A stretch of 64,000 nt of DNA, from NCBI RefSeq assembly GCF_032062135.1, contig NC_092863.1:21582618-21646617 (forward strand), in the 5' to 3' direction. Source of the stretch: Pyxicephalus adspersus. Its lineage: Eukaryota; Chordata; Amphibia; Anura; Pyxicephalidae. The position numbers were made by a program, and so were the translations under genes. Under the pieces are notes generated by a model. It ran no database searches, was not told the DNA's origin, and saw only the letters and a program-made list of their open reading frames with translations. Below, piece after piece: positions 1 through 10,973 of this stretch (the stretch's first letter is position 1; the number at the start of each line of letters is the position of its first letter).

Positions 1-1849
1 CCCGGATTTTTATCCAATCCCATTGCCCTCCATAGAGGGACTAGACAGGGGTGCCCTTTATCCCCTCTCCTGTTTAACCTTGCACTGGAGCCGTTGGTCA
101 GACACCTAGATAATACCCCTTTTTTACACGGCATAACGGTTCATACTACCGAATTACGAACTGCTTTTTTCGCAGGCGACATCTTAATCTTTACATCTAA
201 TCCCAGACTTGATAGTAATACTATCCAAACTGTGTTTCGCACTTTTGAAAGTTTTTCAGGGCTGAAAATAAATTTTGAAAAAAGTGAGATATTATCTCTG
301 GCCAGGTCTGCGGAGGTTGTAGAGAGCTGGAGGGCACATGTGCCGTTTAAAGTGGCAACGCACTCTAAAGTGTATCTGGGACTCCGCAATGGCCATCTGC
401 CATCATCTCTATACACATTGAATTACCCCCCCTTGATAACCAAAATACAAAAAGAGTTCAGAATGTGGGAGCAATTGCCCTTGTCATTCCTAGGCCGATG
501 CCACCTAGTGAAGATGATGTCTTTCTGAAAATTGCTCTATCTAATGCAGACATTACCCCTTCTACTGACCCATGTTGATGTTAATGCTCTCAAGGGCTTT
601 TACGAAATTTCTGTGGATGGGCAAACGCCCAAGAATTTCGCTGACAAAATTGTACTTGCCCAAGACTGAAGGAGGCGTAGGCTTTCCCAATATAAGACTT
701 TACAATTTGGCCTGTTTGACCAGACATGTTGTAGACTGGCTTAAGGGGACGTCTTATTGCTCCAATGTACTTCTAGAAAGTGTGATGTCATATCCCTGGG
801 ACCTCCGTGCTCTAATCCATTGTAGATTTTCTGTAATTCCGGCTTTTCTGCGACATAATATATTAATTAGAGATACGGTGGTTGCATGGAAGGTGACTAG
901 ACAGCGGTTCAAACTACCAGTTGGCCTATCTCAGTATCTGCCCATTTGTGGTAACCCTATGTTTCCGCAGGCACAAGAACACGCAGCATTTAAATTATGG
1001 AAACACAAAGGCCTAGTATACTGTGTATACTTTAGAGATCTCTTCCAAATGGAAGATCTGGCTAAACTTTCCTTAATTGATTTACAGGTTAAGTATGATA
1101 TCCCACGTTGGGCACTTCATCCATTGTACTACAACCAGGCTATGTCCTATCTTAAATCTTTGGTGCTACACTATGCAGAGCTGTTTCGCCCTAATGGCTT
1201 TGACAAGCTCTTGTCGCTGTCTCCTCCGAATATCTCTAATATACACGCATACATGCTGCCTATTTATATAAAACCCTTATCAGTTTCCAATGTGAAAATG
1301 TGGCAAAAGGATTTTCCAGATCCAGACATAGTGGATAGTGCTATACAGGGTTACCTAACGGTTAGGAAGAGTATAATTAATGAGGTATGGCGGGAATCCC
1401 AATTTATGCTTCTACATAGGGTCTATAAAGTGCTTAGGCCTTCAACATCTACCCCGCAACCCAAGCGATGGCATTTTCAATGTCCCAAATGCAATTGTAA
1501 TAATGCCTCTTTATCACACCGCTTATGGTTCTGTCCAAATATTACCTGCTTCTGGCATCAAATACTTAAGTTGATATCCAATGTTACTGGTCATCCAATC
1601 CCAAATACTCCCTCCCTGCTGCTGTTTGGTTCCTGGGATGGTATAGCCATGGACACTATACCACACTCTATACGTACATGGTCTAATATTTGCCTTTTAG
1701 CAGCCAGGCGTGCAATTATGCACAATTGGATACAACCTCTTCCACCCACATTGGAACAAGTCCTCTCTTCCCTAAAAGTCTTGTTTCACAGAGAGATGTT
1801 GGATGCTCAACTACAAGGCGATGACTCCATAACTCGCTTTTGGCAATAG
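1..1849 (+). pseudogene. L1 ORF2 (reverse transcriptase and C-terminal part), frameshifted
   Basis: Frame 1 is open from the first base and reads through the L1 motif GTRQGCPLSPLLFNLALEPL (RT block 4) and then the active-site block, which here reads FFAGD where YADD or FADD is expected, so one catalytic aspartate is lost. This frame stops at 528. The downstream part (572-1849, 425 aa) lies in another frame and carries the C-terminal domain with a cysteine/histidine cluster (CPKCNCNN...H..WFCP), typical of the L1 ORF2 tail. One frameshift between 528 and 572 plus the active-site change make it inactive. L1 family identity is strong; the subfamily is not resolved. Confidence 0.88.
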
Positions 1850-2089
1850 TGGTACCACTTTATGCTTTACGGTTTCGGAAAGTAAATCGATTCTCTAACT
1901 GTTCCAATACTCCACATGGTACATCACAAATATAATTGGCTGATATACCGCGTGATATATCACAAATATAACTGGCTGATTATGTGATTGTTTTTTGTTG
2001 TTGTTGTTTTGTTCCCCTACTGGTTAAAGATGTTTGGTTGTATATGTACAAATGAAAATTAATAAAAACAGTTTAAAAAAAAAAAAAAC
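1..2089 (+). mobile_element. L1/Tx1-type LINE, 3' end with poly(A)
   Basis: The 3' portion of a non-LTR retrotransposon. The left edge starts inside the reverse transcriptase, so the element continues out of the window. After the ORF2 stop near 1849 comes about 190 bp of AT-rich 3' UTR, then AATAAA-like sequence near 2060 and an A-run at 2077-2089. The order RT palm, C-terminal domain, UTR and A-run is that of L1-clade elements copied by target-primed reverse transcription. No downstream target-site duplication can be checked because the 5' end is outside. Confidence 0.9.
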
Positions 2090-2155
2090 AAACCTGGAGA
2101 CTCCAACATTTAATTCAACAAAATTACCCCTGCCAAATCCACACCAAGTAACTAG

Positions 2156-2406
2156 TTGCCGAGTAACTAATAGTTGTAAAATTCAACAATACCAGTAACA
2201 TTGAAAATTCTTCAATATATGATTTAAAACAAACAACACAACATAACATGCAATCCACGTATGCATAAATAATCTTCATGAATTATATGGAGGACAATTC
2301 ATGCATATGTGGTTTTGTTGTGCTATTGTTTGTTTTAATTTTTAAATTAAAGAATTTTCAATGTTATTGGTATTGTTGAATTTTAAAACTGTTAGTTACT
2401 CGGCAA
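2156..2406. mobile_element. Palindromic MITE with ~57-bp terminal inverted repeats
   Basis: The first ~57 bases, beginning TTGCCGAGTAACTAAT, are repeated in reverse complement at the end (...GTTAGTTACTCGGCAA) with only a few mismatches; a ~135-bp AT-rich centre lies between. There is no ORF. This is a non-autonomous DNA-transposon structure that can fold into one long hairpin. No clear target duplication is visible, so the superfamily is open. Confidence 0.8.
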
Positions 2407-2869
2407 CATAGTCATATGTAGTATTAATATTATTATTATTTGTAACACAGGACTTTGCTAAAATGCTGCTAAGCTTTAAAATAAGTGCAACACATTTTGT
2501 GTAAACTGTCATATTTTAGTAGGTATTTTTTTGCACTGAAATATTCTGAAATATTACATGGTTTCTTAAGTACCCAGTAACATGTTATACCCAAATATTG
2601 ATCTGAGTAAAAATGCTAGATAAAAATGAGGCAGCCTTTGTCAAATATTTGTCAAGTGACATGTAGCAGCCACTCTACAAAAAGGACTGTATATTTACAT
2701 CCCCTGAAAGTTAGAATTTTAACAAACACTAGAAATCAGGATACTGGCTACAGGGAAAGAAACAAGTATATGCTTTCAATCTATAAGAATATACATAAAA
2801 AGAAGTTCTACCTAAGGTGCAATATGACTCACCCAACGAGAGATAGCAGAGAGAGAGAGCAGCAACCCC

Positions 2870-2955
2870 CCCACCTGACTTGGATAATTTCTCACGGGAC
2901 ACCTGAACATCCCTCACGGCACACTAGTGTGCTGCGGCACAGTGGTTGAAAATCA
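2870..2955. repeat. hAT-like transposon terminus
   Basis: The block ends ...CGGCACAGTGGTTGAAAATCACTG; the terminal CACTG and the GGTTGAAAATCACTG tail resemble one end of hAT-type non-autonomous elements, which begin CAGTG. I cannot find the partner end, so this is a fragment. Bases 2950-3167 to the right hold nothing I recognise. Confidence 0.35.
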
Positions 2956-3167
2956 CTGCTTTAGAGAATGGCTGCAGACATTGTTTCCTTCCCTATACTA
3001 CCAACGTGATAATAAGTAAGTGTTTTTTATTTTTTCATTTATGTCCAACTATTACTATTCTGATTCAACTAATTAGTTAATTTGGTCAAAAATCCATAAA
3101 CTTAAATATTTTCTTTTTATTTATTTGTTGCACAACTGACCATCTTTAAAATTATTTTTAAATATGG

Positions 3168-4110
3168 ATCCAACGTTTTTTTGGGCCAAGTTCCTTATTT
3201 TCTGGAAAGTGAACTCTTCTTCCTAGTGATGAACTAGATGACAACAATCCTAGTTTACCATCCGCTATACGCCCAGTGGCTTATTCAGATGAAATCCCAG
3301 TGCCAGTTTTCTTTATACTAAACTCTCTTGAAGAACATGAATATGGTGATGAACTAGATGACAACAATGATGAAAAGTTAAAAATTAAAGAGGACACTCT
3401 TTGTAAGGGATTTGATCAGCATGAGTTGAATGATTTGGCACATGATTTGGGACTATCGAAGAAGGCTTCAGAACTCCTAGCATCAAGACTCAACTGAATG
3501 TAGACTATTCATCGATAGCTCAAAGCGGAGCTTAAAGTGTGTCCTCCTTAGCAATGGCAATATATTTGGGCCAGTCCCAGTTTGCCATTTAGTTTCTCTA
3601 TGTGAGGACTATGCAGACATAAGGAGAGTCACTGAGTTGTTGCAATATCACCAACACAATTGGGTCATCTGTGTTGACCTTAAAATGGTATGCTTCCTTG
3701 GTCAGCAACGTGGATACACCAAGTTTCCCTGTTATCTGTGCATGTGGGACAGCAGAGCTCGTGAGAGGTATTGGGTGGAAAGGAAGCCATTGTCAAGGAC
3801 TTTCTTGGAAACACACAAGCAAATAATTACACAGAAATTGTCCAGAAATTCTTAGAGAGCTACAAAATGCTTGGTTGCAATATGAGCATCAAGGTGCATT
3901 TTCTGCATAGCCATCTTTCTAACTTCCCAGAAAACCTTGGTGCAGTCAGTGATGAGCAAGGTGAACAATATCACCAAGATTTGAAGGTCATGGAAGGACA
4001 GTATCAGGGTAGATGTAAATATGATGGCTGACTATTGTTTGTTGGAGCATCTGGTAGGATTGTCTTAGAAGATAACACTCCAGGGAAAGCTATAGGCGTA
4101 AATTTTTACC
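3168..4110 (+). pseudogene. Copy A of an uncharacterised Cys-motif gene family, decayed
   Basis: Open stretches at 3276-3497, 3637-3855 and 3771-4031 form successive parts of one protein in different frames: an acidic segment, an ELNDLAHDLGLSKKASELL block, GYTKFPCYLCMWDSR (CxxC motif), then FLHSHL...ENLG and DEQGEQYHQDL near the end. The same blocks recur in copy B (37873-38288) and copy C (63593-61957), which fixes the order. The N-terminal zinc motif is missing, and an internal segment after WDSR is deleted compared with copy C. A 23-bp sequence at the left edge is repeated 120 bp downstream. An AATAAA lies near 4170 in the 3' flank. I recall similar proteins being annotated only as uncharacterised in other animals but cannot verify this. 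Transposon origin is possible but unproven. Confidence 0.65.
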
Positions 4111-4424
4111 TTAACTGCTTACCCGATTGATTTTCAAATGTTTTACTGTAAAAAAAAGTCATAGAGTAACAATAAATGCTTTGTATGACCAAAAGAAATT
4201 TAAATAAACAGTACATTCAAGTTATTATTTCATTATGTTGTCATTGTATGTAAAATTTGTATGTTTTTTGACAAAAATGTACCCTGTATTGTAAAAACTG
4301 GATGTGATAGCAAAAAACTGGGGTCATTTCTGGATTCACCACCCAAAAATTAGTAAAAAAAACAAGTGTAAGATCTAACTCAACAAAAAATGCGTTCCAC
4401 GGTGTTATCTAAATTATTACCCTA

Positions 4425-4782
4425 ATTGGTAGCTCCTGATCATATGAGCTCTATTAATGGTCGTCAAGTCCCAGATGACACTAGAAGAGTGATACATCTT
4501 TTACACCATGCATTTACCCACCGAATCTTCACTGTATTCCTGTCACTTGATGCTGAAAAAGCATTTGACAGGGTGCACTGGGGATTCCTTTGCAAGGTTC
4601 TTCTTAATTTTGGAATTTCTGGATGGGTACATTCTGCAATTATGATGCTGTAGTCAACGTCTTCAGTCAGGGATGCAATAGAGGGCATGCTGTCTGACAC
4701 CTTCAAAATCACAAATGGCACCAAGCAAGGATGCCCTCTATTGTCTTTAATTTTCGCGTCCTTATGGATCTTTTTACTCATA
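4425..4782 (+). pseudogene. L1 ORF2 RT fragment
   Basis: The reading INGRQVPDDTRRVIHLLHHA and then SLDAEKAFDRVHWGFL is the L1 reverse transcriptase block that contains the first catalytic aspartate. After a stop near 4653 the next block (ITNGTKQGCPL) follows in a nearby frame. The fragment is cut on the right by the MITE at 4783. No intact ORF remains. Confidence 0.85.
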
Positions 4783-5267
4783 CAGGTAGTCCTCACGTTA
4801 AGGACATCCGACATATGAACCACTCCTAGATATGAATAAGGCTTCCCTGCACGCTCCTGTCCAGGATGGAGGCTTGAAGAGAGTGGAGGGGACGGTTTGC
4901 ATGACTTGCAGAAGAAATTTTTTGCTAAACACAGCTGAGGTTGTGGCTGATCTTAAGAGCTGAGCTGATCTGTAACATCTTATAACTTTTTAATGACCAA
5001 GACAAACTCTGCAGCTGTTTCTTTTTGCATCAAAGCACAGTTTGCTCCAGAAGTTATTGAATGTCTAGGCTCCATAAAGTTTTTTTTTTTGCTTTGTTTG
5101 TGATTAGCGCACAGTGAGGATTTTATAATGTAACTGGCACCATGCTGCCTAATAATATGTTGAGACAAACATCTGTCCTAATTGCATTTATTAAAATAAT
5201 GTACCTTTTCTGACCTACATACAAATTTAACCTAAGAACAAACCCACAGTAACCTGGGGACTAACTG
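4783..5267. mobile_element. Tc1/mariner-type MITE with TA target duplication
   Basis: The left end CAGGTAGTCCTCACGTTA and the reverse complement of the right end (CAGTTAGTCCCCAGGTTA) form matching inverted termini, and both ends are flanked by TA. Inside there is no coding capacity. It sits inside L1 sequence, so it is younger than that insertion. Confidence 0.7.
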
Positions 5268-5274
5268 TACTTGT

Positions 5275-6790
5275 TTTTCTAATCCCCTACACATAGCTAA
5301 TGCCTACTGCAAATTCTTTGCCTTACTATATGATCCAACAGTCCTCAATCTACTGATAAAACAAATTGATGACTTTCTAGCTCAAGGTATTTATCACTTG
5401 AACAATTACAAACATTATTGGCCCCTTTCACTCCTAAGTAAGTTACACAAAATTATTGACGCTCTCCCACTCCATAAATCACCTAATATTGACGGATTTA
5501 TCAATGACTTTTATAGGACTTTAGAAATATTCCAACCCCTTATTTAATTAGAGCTTTTCATCCTGCAGCCTCCTCTGGGCTTTCAAAATCACAAATGGCA
5601 CAAAGCAAGGATGCCCTCTATCATCTTTAATTTTCACTGCCCTTATGGAACCCCTGACTGAACATTTTCACATCTCTTTGAATATATATATAATATAATA
5701 TTCTTACAAAATCAGTCTATTTGTGGATGATGTGATTTTCATTCTCTCCAATCCCCTCACTCTCACCTAGTTGTTCAAAGACATTAGATAAATTTAGCTT
5801 ACTCGTGTATTACAAATATAATGCTCATAAATCTCAAATCCTTCTAGTCCATATACCTCTTAATGTGAAGTCTTGCTTAGCTAATCATTTGTCCTTTTCA
5901 TGGCAAACTAAAATCAACTACCTAGGAATTACATTACTGGATAACCTGGATCTCCTTTTTTACCTAAATTATAAATCCCATCTCCAAACAGTCCCACAAG
6001 ATTTAAAGCTCTTACCCACAATTGGTTTGTCCTATTTGGGGTAGTTTTGCAGCTTTCAAAATGTATATTCTCCCTGAACTTCTTTATCTAGTTTGCAGTT
6101 TCCATATAAAGCTCCCACAATTCCTCAACACATTACAATCCTCTTTAAACTTAATTATTTGACTATATAAAAAAGTACTTTTCATACTTTGTTATTTCTA
6201 TTTCAAGAATGGATCTTTACCAGGATTGAAATCATTTGATACCAAATAGTAAAAAAAATAAGAAATTCAGTCAATGTTTGCTAGATCACCCAGGTTCAAT
6301 AATGAAAGTGTTTCTTCTCCAGCCTTGGACAACTTAAATGAATCAGACCCAATATCTCCATCCTAATAGATATTTTACAGATAACTACCCCTCTCTCAAC
6401 CTTCAAGTATGAAACAAACACAATATCTATTATATTCAACAATTTTACCATGACATTTATTACGATACAAATTGAATTCAATCTGTCTGCTCCCAGTATT
6501 TTGGTAATTTTGTAATAGTATTACATTAGTATAACTCAACAAGCTACCCAAATCACAAATTGATTCATGGATGGTATCTCACCCCTTACAAACTCTTCAG
6601 AATTTTTCCTAGCCAATCACCCTTATGTTGGAGGCTATGTGGTGAAACAGGGTCACTTCTTCACATTCTTTGGCATTGCAAAAAGTTTTAATCATTCTGG
6701 AGGTGTCTTCAGACTGCCATCGTAACTGACCAACTCACCAATTGATAGGACTCCAGATTTAGCCATTTTTCATATCTGCTAAAATACCAT
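5275..6790 (+). pseudogene. Second L1 ORF2 copy, internally deleted
   Basis: Read in order: a pre-RT block (LSKLHKIIDALPLHKSPNID, 5440-5500), then after a deletion the KITNGTKQGCPL block (5586-5625), a VDDVIF active-site block near 5717, a KINYLGITL block near 5910 and C-terminal sequence to about 6790. Many stops and frameshifts. The GTKQGCPL stretch repeats at nucleotide level the one at 4704-4745, so the two pieces are separate copies or a local duplication. Confidence 0.8.
6276..6351. repeat. Half of the hairpin MITE seen intact at 29350-29570
   Basis: The stretch CTAGATCACCCAGGTTCA...CTCCAGCCTTGGACAACTTAAATGAATCAGACCC matches the right arm of the element at 29350-29570. Only one arm is present, embedded in the L1 fragment. 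Confidence 0.55.
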
Positions 6791-6935
6791 TCCATGATTC
6801 CCCTACTATGTCTACCCTAATTGCAGATCTAAATCTTCAATGCCTATAAGAAAGACTGTTTGCTATCACAAGACATAAACTATCTTGTTTCCAATGAGAT
6901 TGAAGTTCTCGGTTATAACATCCAACAATACATTG

Positions 6936-7330
6936 TTAACCCCCTAGCGGTAATCTAGTGGTGATCCCCCTAGTGGTCATCCCCGGAATTTGCTATTGCT
7001 GCTCGCATGTGCAGTGAGATGTGAAGCACAATGCAGAAGTCCTGCATTGTGCTTTGCATCTCTCGGGAGATGCAGAGCAGCAGCAGCTCCAGCGTCTGTG
7101 TGAGGCAGGCGGGACACCCCACTCTCATCACCCGGGAGTCATCTTCCGGGCGATGTGAGTGGTGATGTATTTGGGGGGGGTCTGGGAGGGAAATTTAAAA
7201 GCAGATTACAATGTAATCTGCTTTTAAATGGTTTTTGCAGTACAAAAACACCACACAACATGAAATAAAAATAAAAATACATTTTTATTTTATATTTTTT
7301 TTAAGTAAACATTTTGTCTATTAGGCCAGC
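6936..7330. mobile_element. piggyBac-type MITE, left end intact
   Basis: It starts with TTAA followed by CCCCCTAGCGG, the TTAA/CCC terminus of piggyBac-type elements. The body has short direct and inverted GAGATGCA/TGCATCTC motifs and a CAGCAG run. A near-identical body lies in reverse orientation at 8854-9500. The right terminus (expected GGGGGTTAA) is not found, so it is truncated or diverged near 7330. From 7331 to 8440 I see AT-rich DNA with no gene. Confidence 0.65.
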
Positions 7331-7857
7331 TAGCACCGGCATTATAGGTGGGCTTTTATAGGCTAAAAATCTACTGAACATTGGGCTGTGCATTAAGATA
7401 TTTGAGGCATAAAACTAACTTCTCACGAGTGTTGAAATCAGTTTTATCACTGTAAAGGTTTGGGCTTTTGGAGGGTTTTTGAAAAATTTCTTTAGCAGAG
7501 ATTATATATATATATATATTTCCAGTGTTTTCCCTTTTTTTTTACATACTTGCAATGTGCCTTTGAACTAGCCCAGAACGGTCAATTCTCTAGCACAGCC
7601 TTTTTTTTTTTTTAAACCTTTTACCGCCCAGAAAAACACATGAAATAATTTGGGGACAAAAAGCCTCAAATTGGTTGAGAAAGAAAAGAAAGAAAAATAG
7701 TATAAAATACCACTTTTATATCAGAGCACCTTTTCTGTTTGTTCACCACAATAATTAGAACTAATATAGTGTTTCCTAATATTAGGTATGTGTATTATTT
7801 TTTTTTTGATGGGACAGATAATGATTTATAGTTTTGTCACAAAGAAGGAAAAGTTTT

Positions 7858-7860
<3 letters not shown>

Positions 7861-7912
<52 letters not shown>
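7861..7912. repeat. (TA)n microsatellite
   Basis: About 26 uninterrupted AT dinucleotides. Confidence 0.95.
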
Positions 7913-7918
<6 letters not shown>

Positions 7919-8470
7919 AAGGAAAACACCTACATGTTTCTTTGCAAAGGATTGGAATGTTTCTGAGTGTAACCTCACTCATTCAACCTCCTGAACTAGG
8001 AACTAGAATACAGCATTCGTGAAGTGCAGGAAAGAGCGGAGCAAATGACTTCATCTTCAAGCTCCAGAATTGAATTAAAAGCCCAAATTTACTCAAGAAA
8101 CCTAAAGGTTCATGTTGACACTTGATGGTCGTTTTAGTCCTGCTACCAGTTTAGTGAAGCAAAAATCAGGGACTCAAGCAGCTAATGAGGATTCAGTCAA
8201 CCTCATGTTAAAGGTGAAAAAAGCTGAAATATGGCTGCTATAGGTACATTGCAAATAGGTATAAAGAAGGGCACAGAAAGCAGGGTTTTTGGGCAAAATA
8301 AATTGGTGTATTTTACGTAGGTTTTATTCAATTCGTATAACAAACAGTAAAAACATAACAAGTTTCGGAAAAAAAAAAACATACAATTTTGTGGCAAGGT
8401 AGATACAGGACTAATGATCTAGACAATATTGATCTTATAGCATTTTTGCTTGAATATTCATGATGTGATG

Positions 8471-8505
8471 TGATGGCCCCGGCGTGTTTTGCCCGTATTG
8501 GCTTC
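8471..8505 (-). other. Degenerate copy of the PLE-associated CTGANGA/GAAAC motif
   Basis: On the minus strand this reads CTTAAGAAGCC, a short loop, then GGGCAAAACACGCC, a mutated relative of the motif at 42629, 55118 and 61467. Flanking AT-rich DNA (8200-8850) carries no ORF and may be a worn PLE terminal repeat. Confidence 0.35.
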
Positions 8506-8853
8506 TTAAGAACACACAGTCATGGACAGTTACTGCATACAAAGATGATAATAATACGTATAAGCTAATCAGTATTTACATCTTTCACAAGGTGGTAATA
8601 AAATATATGTACACATTTATACAAACTATGTAAATAAGGTAAATATTGCAATATATTCATGACCAGAATATATTGATACATACATGTATTTCTGTAGTAA
8701 TAGGGAGATACAGGCTGGTAACTGGTAAGAGTTACCATCCAGTTTAAAAGAGCATATTTGTGGACATAGGAAGTAAAACTAGGGTCGGAGCCGCAGTGGG
8801 GCTTCCTTTTATGTTAAGATAGGGGCTACATATGAGAGGAAATATATTTTTGT

Positions 8854-9500
8854 TTAACCCCCCTAGCGTTCTAATTCTGTCAGTTTTTTGATGCAAAAAA
8901 AAGATCCTAATTTTTTTGCATAGAAATTTTTGTTTATATTGTGGGCCTGTAATTCTTAGGATTAACTCCCGGGTAAGATAATTATATTTATTTGTTATAT
9001 TTAAATCATAAATTATAAATAATAATTTTAAAAAATAATGAAATAATAGACAACAATGTAATCTTAAAATAAAAAATAAAATTTCAAATGTACTTTTATT
9101 TTTATTTCATGTTGTGTGGTGTTTTGTTACAGTAAAAACCACAATGTAAGCTGCTTTTAAATTTTCCCGCCCAGCCACACCCCCCAATGCATCACAACTC
9201 GCATCACCCGGAAATGTCACATCCTCCCGGATGATGCGAGTGGGGATGTCCCACCCGCCTCACCCAGACGCTGCTGCTGCTGCTGCTGCTGCTGCTCTGC
9301 ATCTCCAGGGAGATGCAAAGCACAATGCAGACCTTCTGCATAGTGCATCGCATCTTCCAGGAGATGCAAACAGCAATAGCAAATTCCAAGGGTGGTGCCA
9401 GCAACTCATTTGCAATATCCTGAACCTGATATTTTCTAACTCCATTACGGTCAACTATAAATGGGATAAAAGATGCGTTCTCTCTGACCCCTAGGGGCTT
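8854..9500. mobile_element. piggyBac-type MITE, opposite orientation to the one at 6936
   Basis: The left end is TTAACCCCCCTAGCGTTCT, the same terminus as the elements at 29716 and 35882. The body from about 9180 to 9400 is the reverse complement of the body at 6960-7180, including a pure CTG run at 9271-9295. The right end is worn (CCCCTAGGGG near 9490, no clear TTAA). Confidence 0.65.
9271..9295. repeat. (GCT)n trinucleotide run
   Basis: An eight-unit GCT/CTG run within the piggyBac-type MITE. The sister copy at 6936 carries only a short imperfect CAGCAGCAG, so the run expanded after the copies separated. Confidence 0.9.
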
Positions 9501-9683
9501 TAGCTAAGTGTGACTGCATTTGTTCCCATATTCATAGTAGGATCATCTGCAGTGTGCTAGCATAGGTTTGGCCTTGTCAAGGCACAGAGTCGATAATTGA
9601 GACCTCAGAGAGATCAATTTATGGGTCAGTTCCGTTGTTGGGTCTCTTTTGCACTTTTTCTAGTTCCCTGATACTAGTGAGTA

Positions 9684-10552
9684 GGTTCAAAATTTCTTGC
9701 TGCCTAGCCTTCTTAAGTCTAGCCCGTGTTTATTTTGATGCCCCCTATTGACGGCCTTGTGGGCTTCCCAGACTACTACGGGATTACTGTCCTGCGTGAT
9801 GTTTTCGGCAAAGTATTTAAGTAATTCTCTTTCAGTCTCTTTTGTCACCACCAAATCCTTTAGGAGGTTTTCGTTAAGTTTCCAGTTCCAAAACAAGTTT
9901 TCGTGAGCTGGATGTCTAGGAGCCATTAATTCTATGCAGGTCAGCTTGTCTAACCCAGAAATAATCAATTCTGGAATAAGTCAGGTGAGGGTGTGAAAAG
10001 AATGTATTGTCCCTTTCACTGGGGTTAATAATACGCCAGGCATCTAGCAATTGGTGTTGAAGTAGGCTTTTTTTAAGCCGTTTACCCCCTCTGGGAGTAC
10101 CTCCCTGCCCAACACTAAGACACCCTCCCTGAATTCCTCTAGATGTTCCAGAGTAGACCTCAGAAAGGATTCCTGGCTGGTCGAGGGTAGGTATACAGTA
10201 GCCAAAGTAACCATTTGCTCTCCAAACAGACGTTTCACACAAAGATACTGCCCCTCTCCATCTTTGTACATAGCACACAATTTCCACGAACAGAAGGAAG
10301 AGCGCAAAATAGACACTCCCCTTTTTTTAACATCTGGTGCACATGAATGATACCCAGTAGGGTAGTGATGGTTGCGTAAGGAAGGCGTATATTTACCTTT
10401 TTAAAATCTGTTTCCTGTAAGAAAGCTATCTGAGCCTTTAAACTGTATAATCTCGCTAATATTGCTGTACACTTCTCTGGAATATTCAAGCCCTGTACAT
10501 TAAACGATAGTACCTTAGTTATCTCCATATCCGATGGTGTGGAATTTGACAT
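9684..10552 (-). pseudogene. L1 ORF2, apurinic endonuclease domain
   Basis: Reading leftwards from 10552: MEITKVLSFNVQGLNIPEK and AFLQETDFKK are the N-terminal catalytic blocks of the L1 endonuclease (the Asn and Glu of metal binding are visible). Then come VTLATVYLPS, LLDAWRIINPSERDNTFFS and RIDYFWV, the later endonuclease blocks, and linker sequence to 9687. The pieces lie in three frames, so at least two frameshifts. The RT is absent: this is an L1 cut just after the endonuclease. Confidence 0.85.
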
Positions 10553-10883
10553 TAAATGGTCAACAAATTAACACCAAAATGAACAAACTAAAACAAAATA
10601 CAATAAGATGTAAGATGTTACAGGGAGGGGTGGGAGAATATATCTGGGAAGTAGGGGAATTTTGGTGAGGGAATACTAAGATTGTATTCAGTTGCAGGAA
10701 CTGCGCTGGTAGTCCTAATTGGGGTAACGTAGACAACCAATGGCAGGGCTCCCGCCCAAGCTACATTTACACCCAGTAAAACCAATATGAACACAGGGGC
10801 ACTGGCAAATATACAGCTTGTGTCCCTGGAGGTTGGGGATTGGCTAGATCCCCTCACTCAGAGCATTGAAAGAGCAAAAAGAA
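10479..10883. repeat. Perfect 405-bp direct repeat, copy 1
   Basis: By eye identical base for base to 12544-12948 (constant offset 2065). It covers the start of the L1 ORF2 and its upstream sequence. An identical 79-aa open frame in both copies is a by-product. Confidence 0.9.
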
Positions 10884-10973
10884 CCTACCCTGAAAATAAG
10901 ACCGAGTGTGTTTTTGGAAGCCCAAAAAAATATAAGACAGTGTCTTATTTTCGGGGAAACACGGTATGTTCTG
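10884..10973. repeat. Fragment of a CGTGTTTCCCC MITE
   Basis: The right end reads TTATTTTCGGGGAAACACGGTA, ending in TA, with CTGAAAATAAGACC near the left. A longer relative lies at 18577-18833. The left terminus is truncated at the junction with the 405-bp repeat. Bases 10974-12037 to the right hold no gene that I recognise. Confidence 0.6.

Noticed and set aside
9204..9494. Poly-Ala/poly-Ser open frames on both strands
   Set aside because: They are translations of the GCT run in a MITE.
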